Shown here in pieces: positions 63,501-64,000 of a stretch of DNA of 64,000 bases. Position 1 is the stretch's first letter. The number at the start of each line of letters is the position of its first letter. This stretch comes from Argopecten irradians (taxonomy: Eukaryota; Mollusca; Bivalvia; Pectinida; Pectinidae). Location of the stretch: positions 24,394,864 to 24,458,863 of the forward strand of contig NC_091140.1 of the NCBI RefSeq assembly GCF_041381155.1, read 5' to 3'. A program made the position numbers and the translations under genes. The notes below the pieces were generated by a model, which had not been told where the DNA came from, searched no databases, and saw nothing but the letters and a program-made list of their open reading frames with translations.

Positions 63501-64000
63501 AGATAAAGATCAAACTTTCCTCTTTATAGCTTGTAGAGTATAAATAATGTTTTAAGGATCAGTAAAGTATGATATAAATAATAGAGGATTGCGTGTCTGG
63601 TATGGTCTTTGTGCGTGTTGTTAATTAACACTGGCAGATATGAATTGGTAATACATGCAAAATAGAAAAGACGTTCGTTTTCTGACATTTTGTATCGGAA
63701 CATATATAAAATGATACAGAAATATCACAATATATATCACCCTCTTCGTTCTATTTTTTCACTTCTACGTGTACATACATTTTTTTGTGTATCTCATTCC
63801 CCTTTATACAATACAATAACGTTTTGTTGGATATGTTTATATGAAAGAAATACTATGATTACGCTCAAAATATTTACGCGGAAGTGGCAATAAAGGTTTG
63901 TTTGTCAGTTTAACGTAGTTCTAAATAATTGATTTTTCCATTGCCCATGCTCCTTTATTTATTTTTTGTCTTTCTCGATTTGTTGATTAATTGATGAAGA
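60600..64000. other. Intergenic DNA, no gene seen
   Basis: It contains small tandem duplications at about 61,667-61,712 (GGACAGGCGAGGGGAGTGGT) and 62,220-62,257 (CGTTCGTACTACAAACCC) and several TACATGTA words. No coding exon or RNA gene could be supported. Confidence 0.5.

Overview
The window looks like AT-rich, repeat-laden intergenic and intronic DNA of a lophotrochozoan, most probably a bivalve mollusc. This is inferred from the spliced animal gene, the mix of CR1-like LINEs, piggyBac and hAT-like remnants and TA-flanked MITEs, and the frequent TACATGTA and AAGGGGARGTAA words. A 33-base run of N shows it comes from a draft assembly. I see no prokaryotic operons, CRISPR array, rRNA or tRNA.

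Positions 1-24,948 form a tandem segmental duplication. There are two near-identical units, A (1-12,698, left end off the window) and B (12,699-21,650), and a more diverged partial unit C (21,651-24,948). Each full unit carries a piggyBac-like transposase remnant, an AC-rich simple tract, a single-exon GT31-type glycosyltransferase gene on the minus strand with an identical 302-residue product in A and B, a LINE fragment with an endonuclease domain, and an (AATG)n microsatellite. The copies act as filled and empty sites for each other. A has a 5.5-kb LINE that itself holds two insertions, B has a 689-bp inverted-repeat transposon, and C has a 99-bp MITE.

Positions 25,000-31,410 are a transposon graveyard. 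It holds a short GGGGARGTAA tandem repeat, TA-flanked MITEs, the broken end of a Ty3/Gypsy pol (fossil), and a probable 1.5-kb hAT-like element containing three smaller elements. A second AT-rich MITE follows.

Positions 31,590-37,790 hold an intact LINE ORF1 and the start of a LINE ORF2 with a 2A-like motif, on the same strand. Between them lies about 3.3 kb of a 31-bp minisatellite with higher-order structure and a 150-bp near-perfect palindrome.

Positions 38,300-47,200 contain small hairpin repeats, a duplicated and decayed coding-like tract of unknown origin, a 400-bp tandem pair and a 155-bp palindrome.

Positions about 47,990-53,230 hold the best host gene, a beta-thymosin. Two coding exons flank a 4.2-kb intron and give a 41-residue actin-monomer-binding peptide, with a probable 5' non-coding exon and a polyadenylation signal. 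The rest, to 64,000, has no gene I can support. It carries a 143-bp tandem repeat with a TGACCTTGA-type site in each unit, one end of the transposon family seen in unit B, and a second copy of a 75-bp hairpin repeat.
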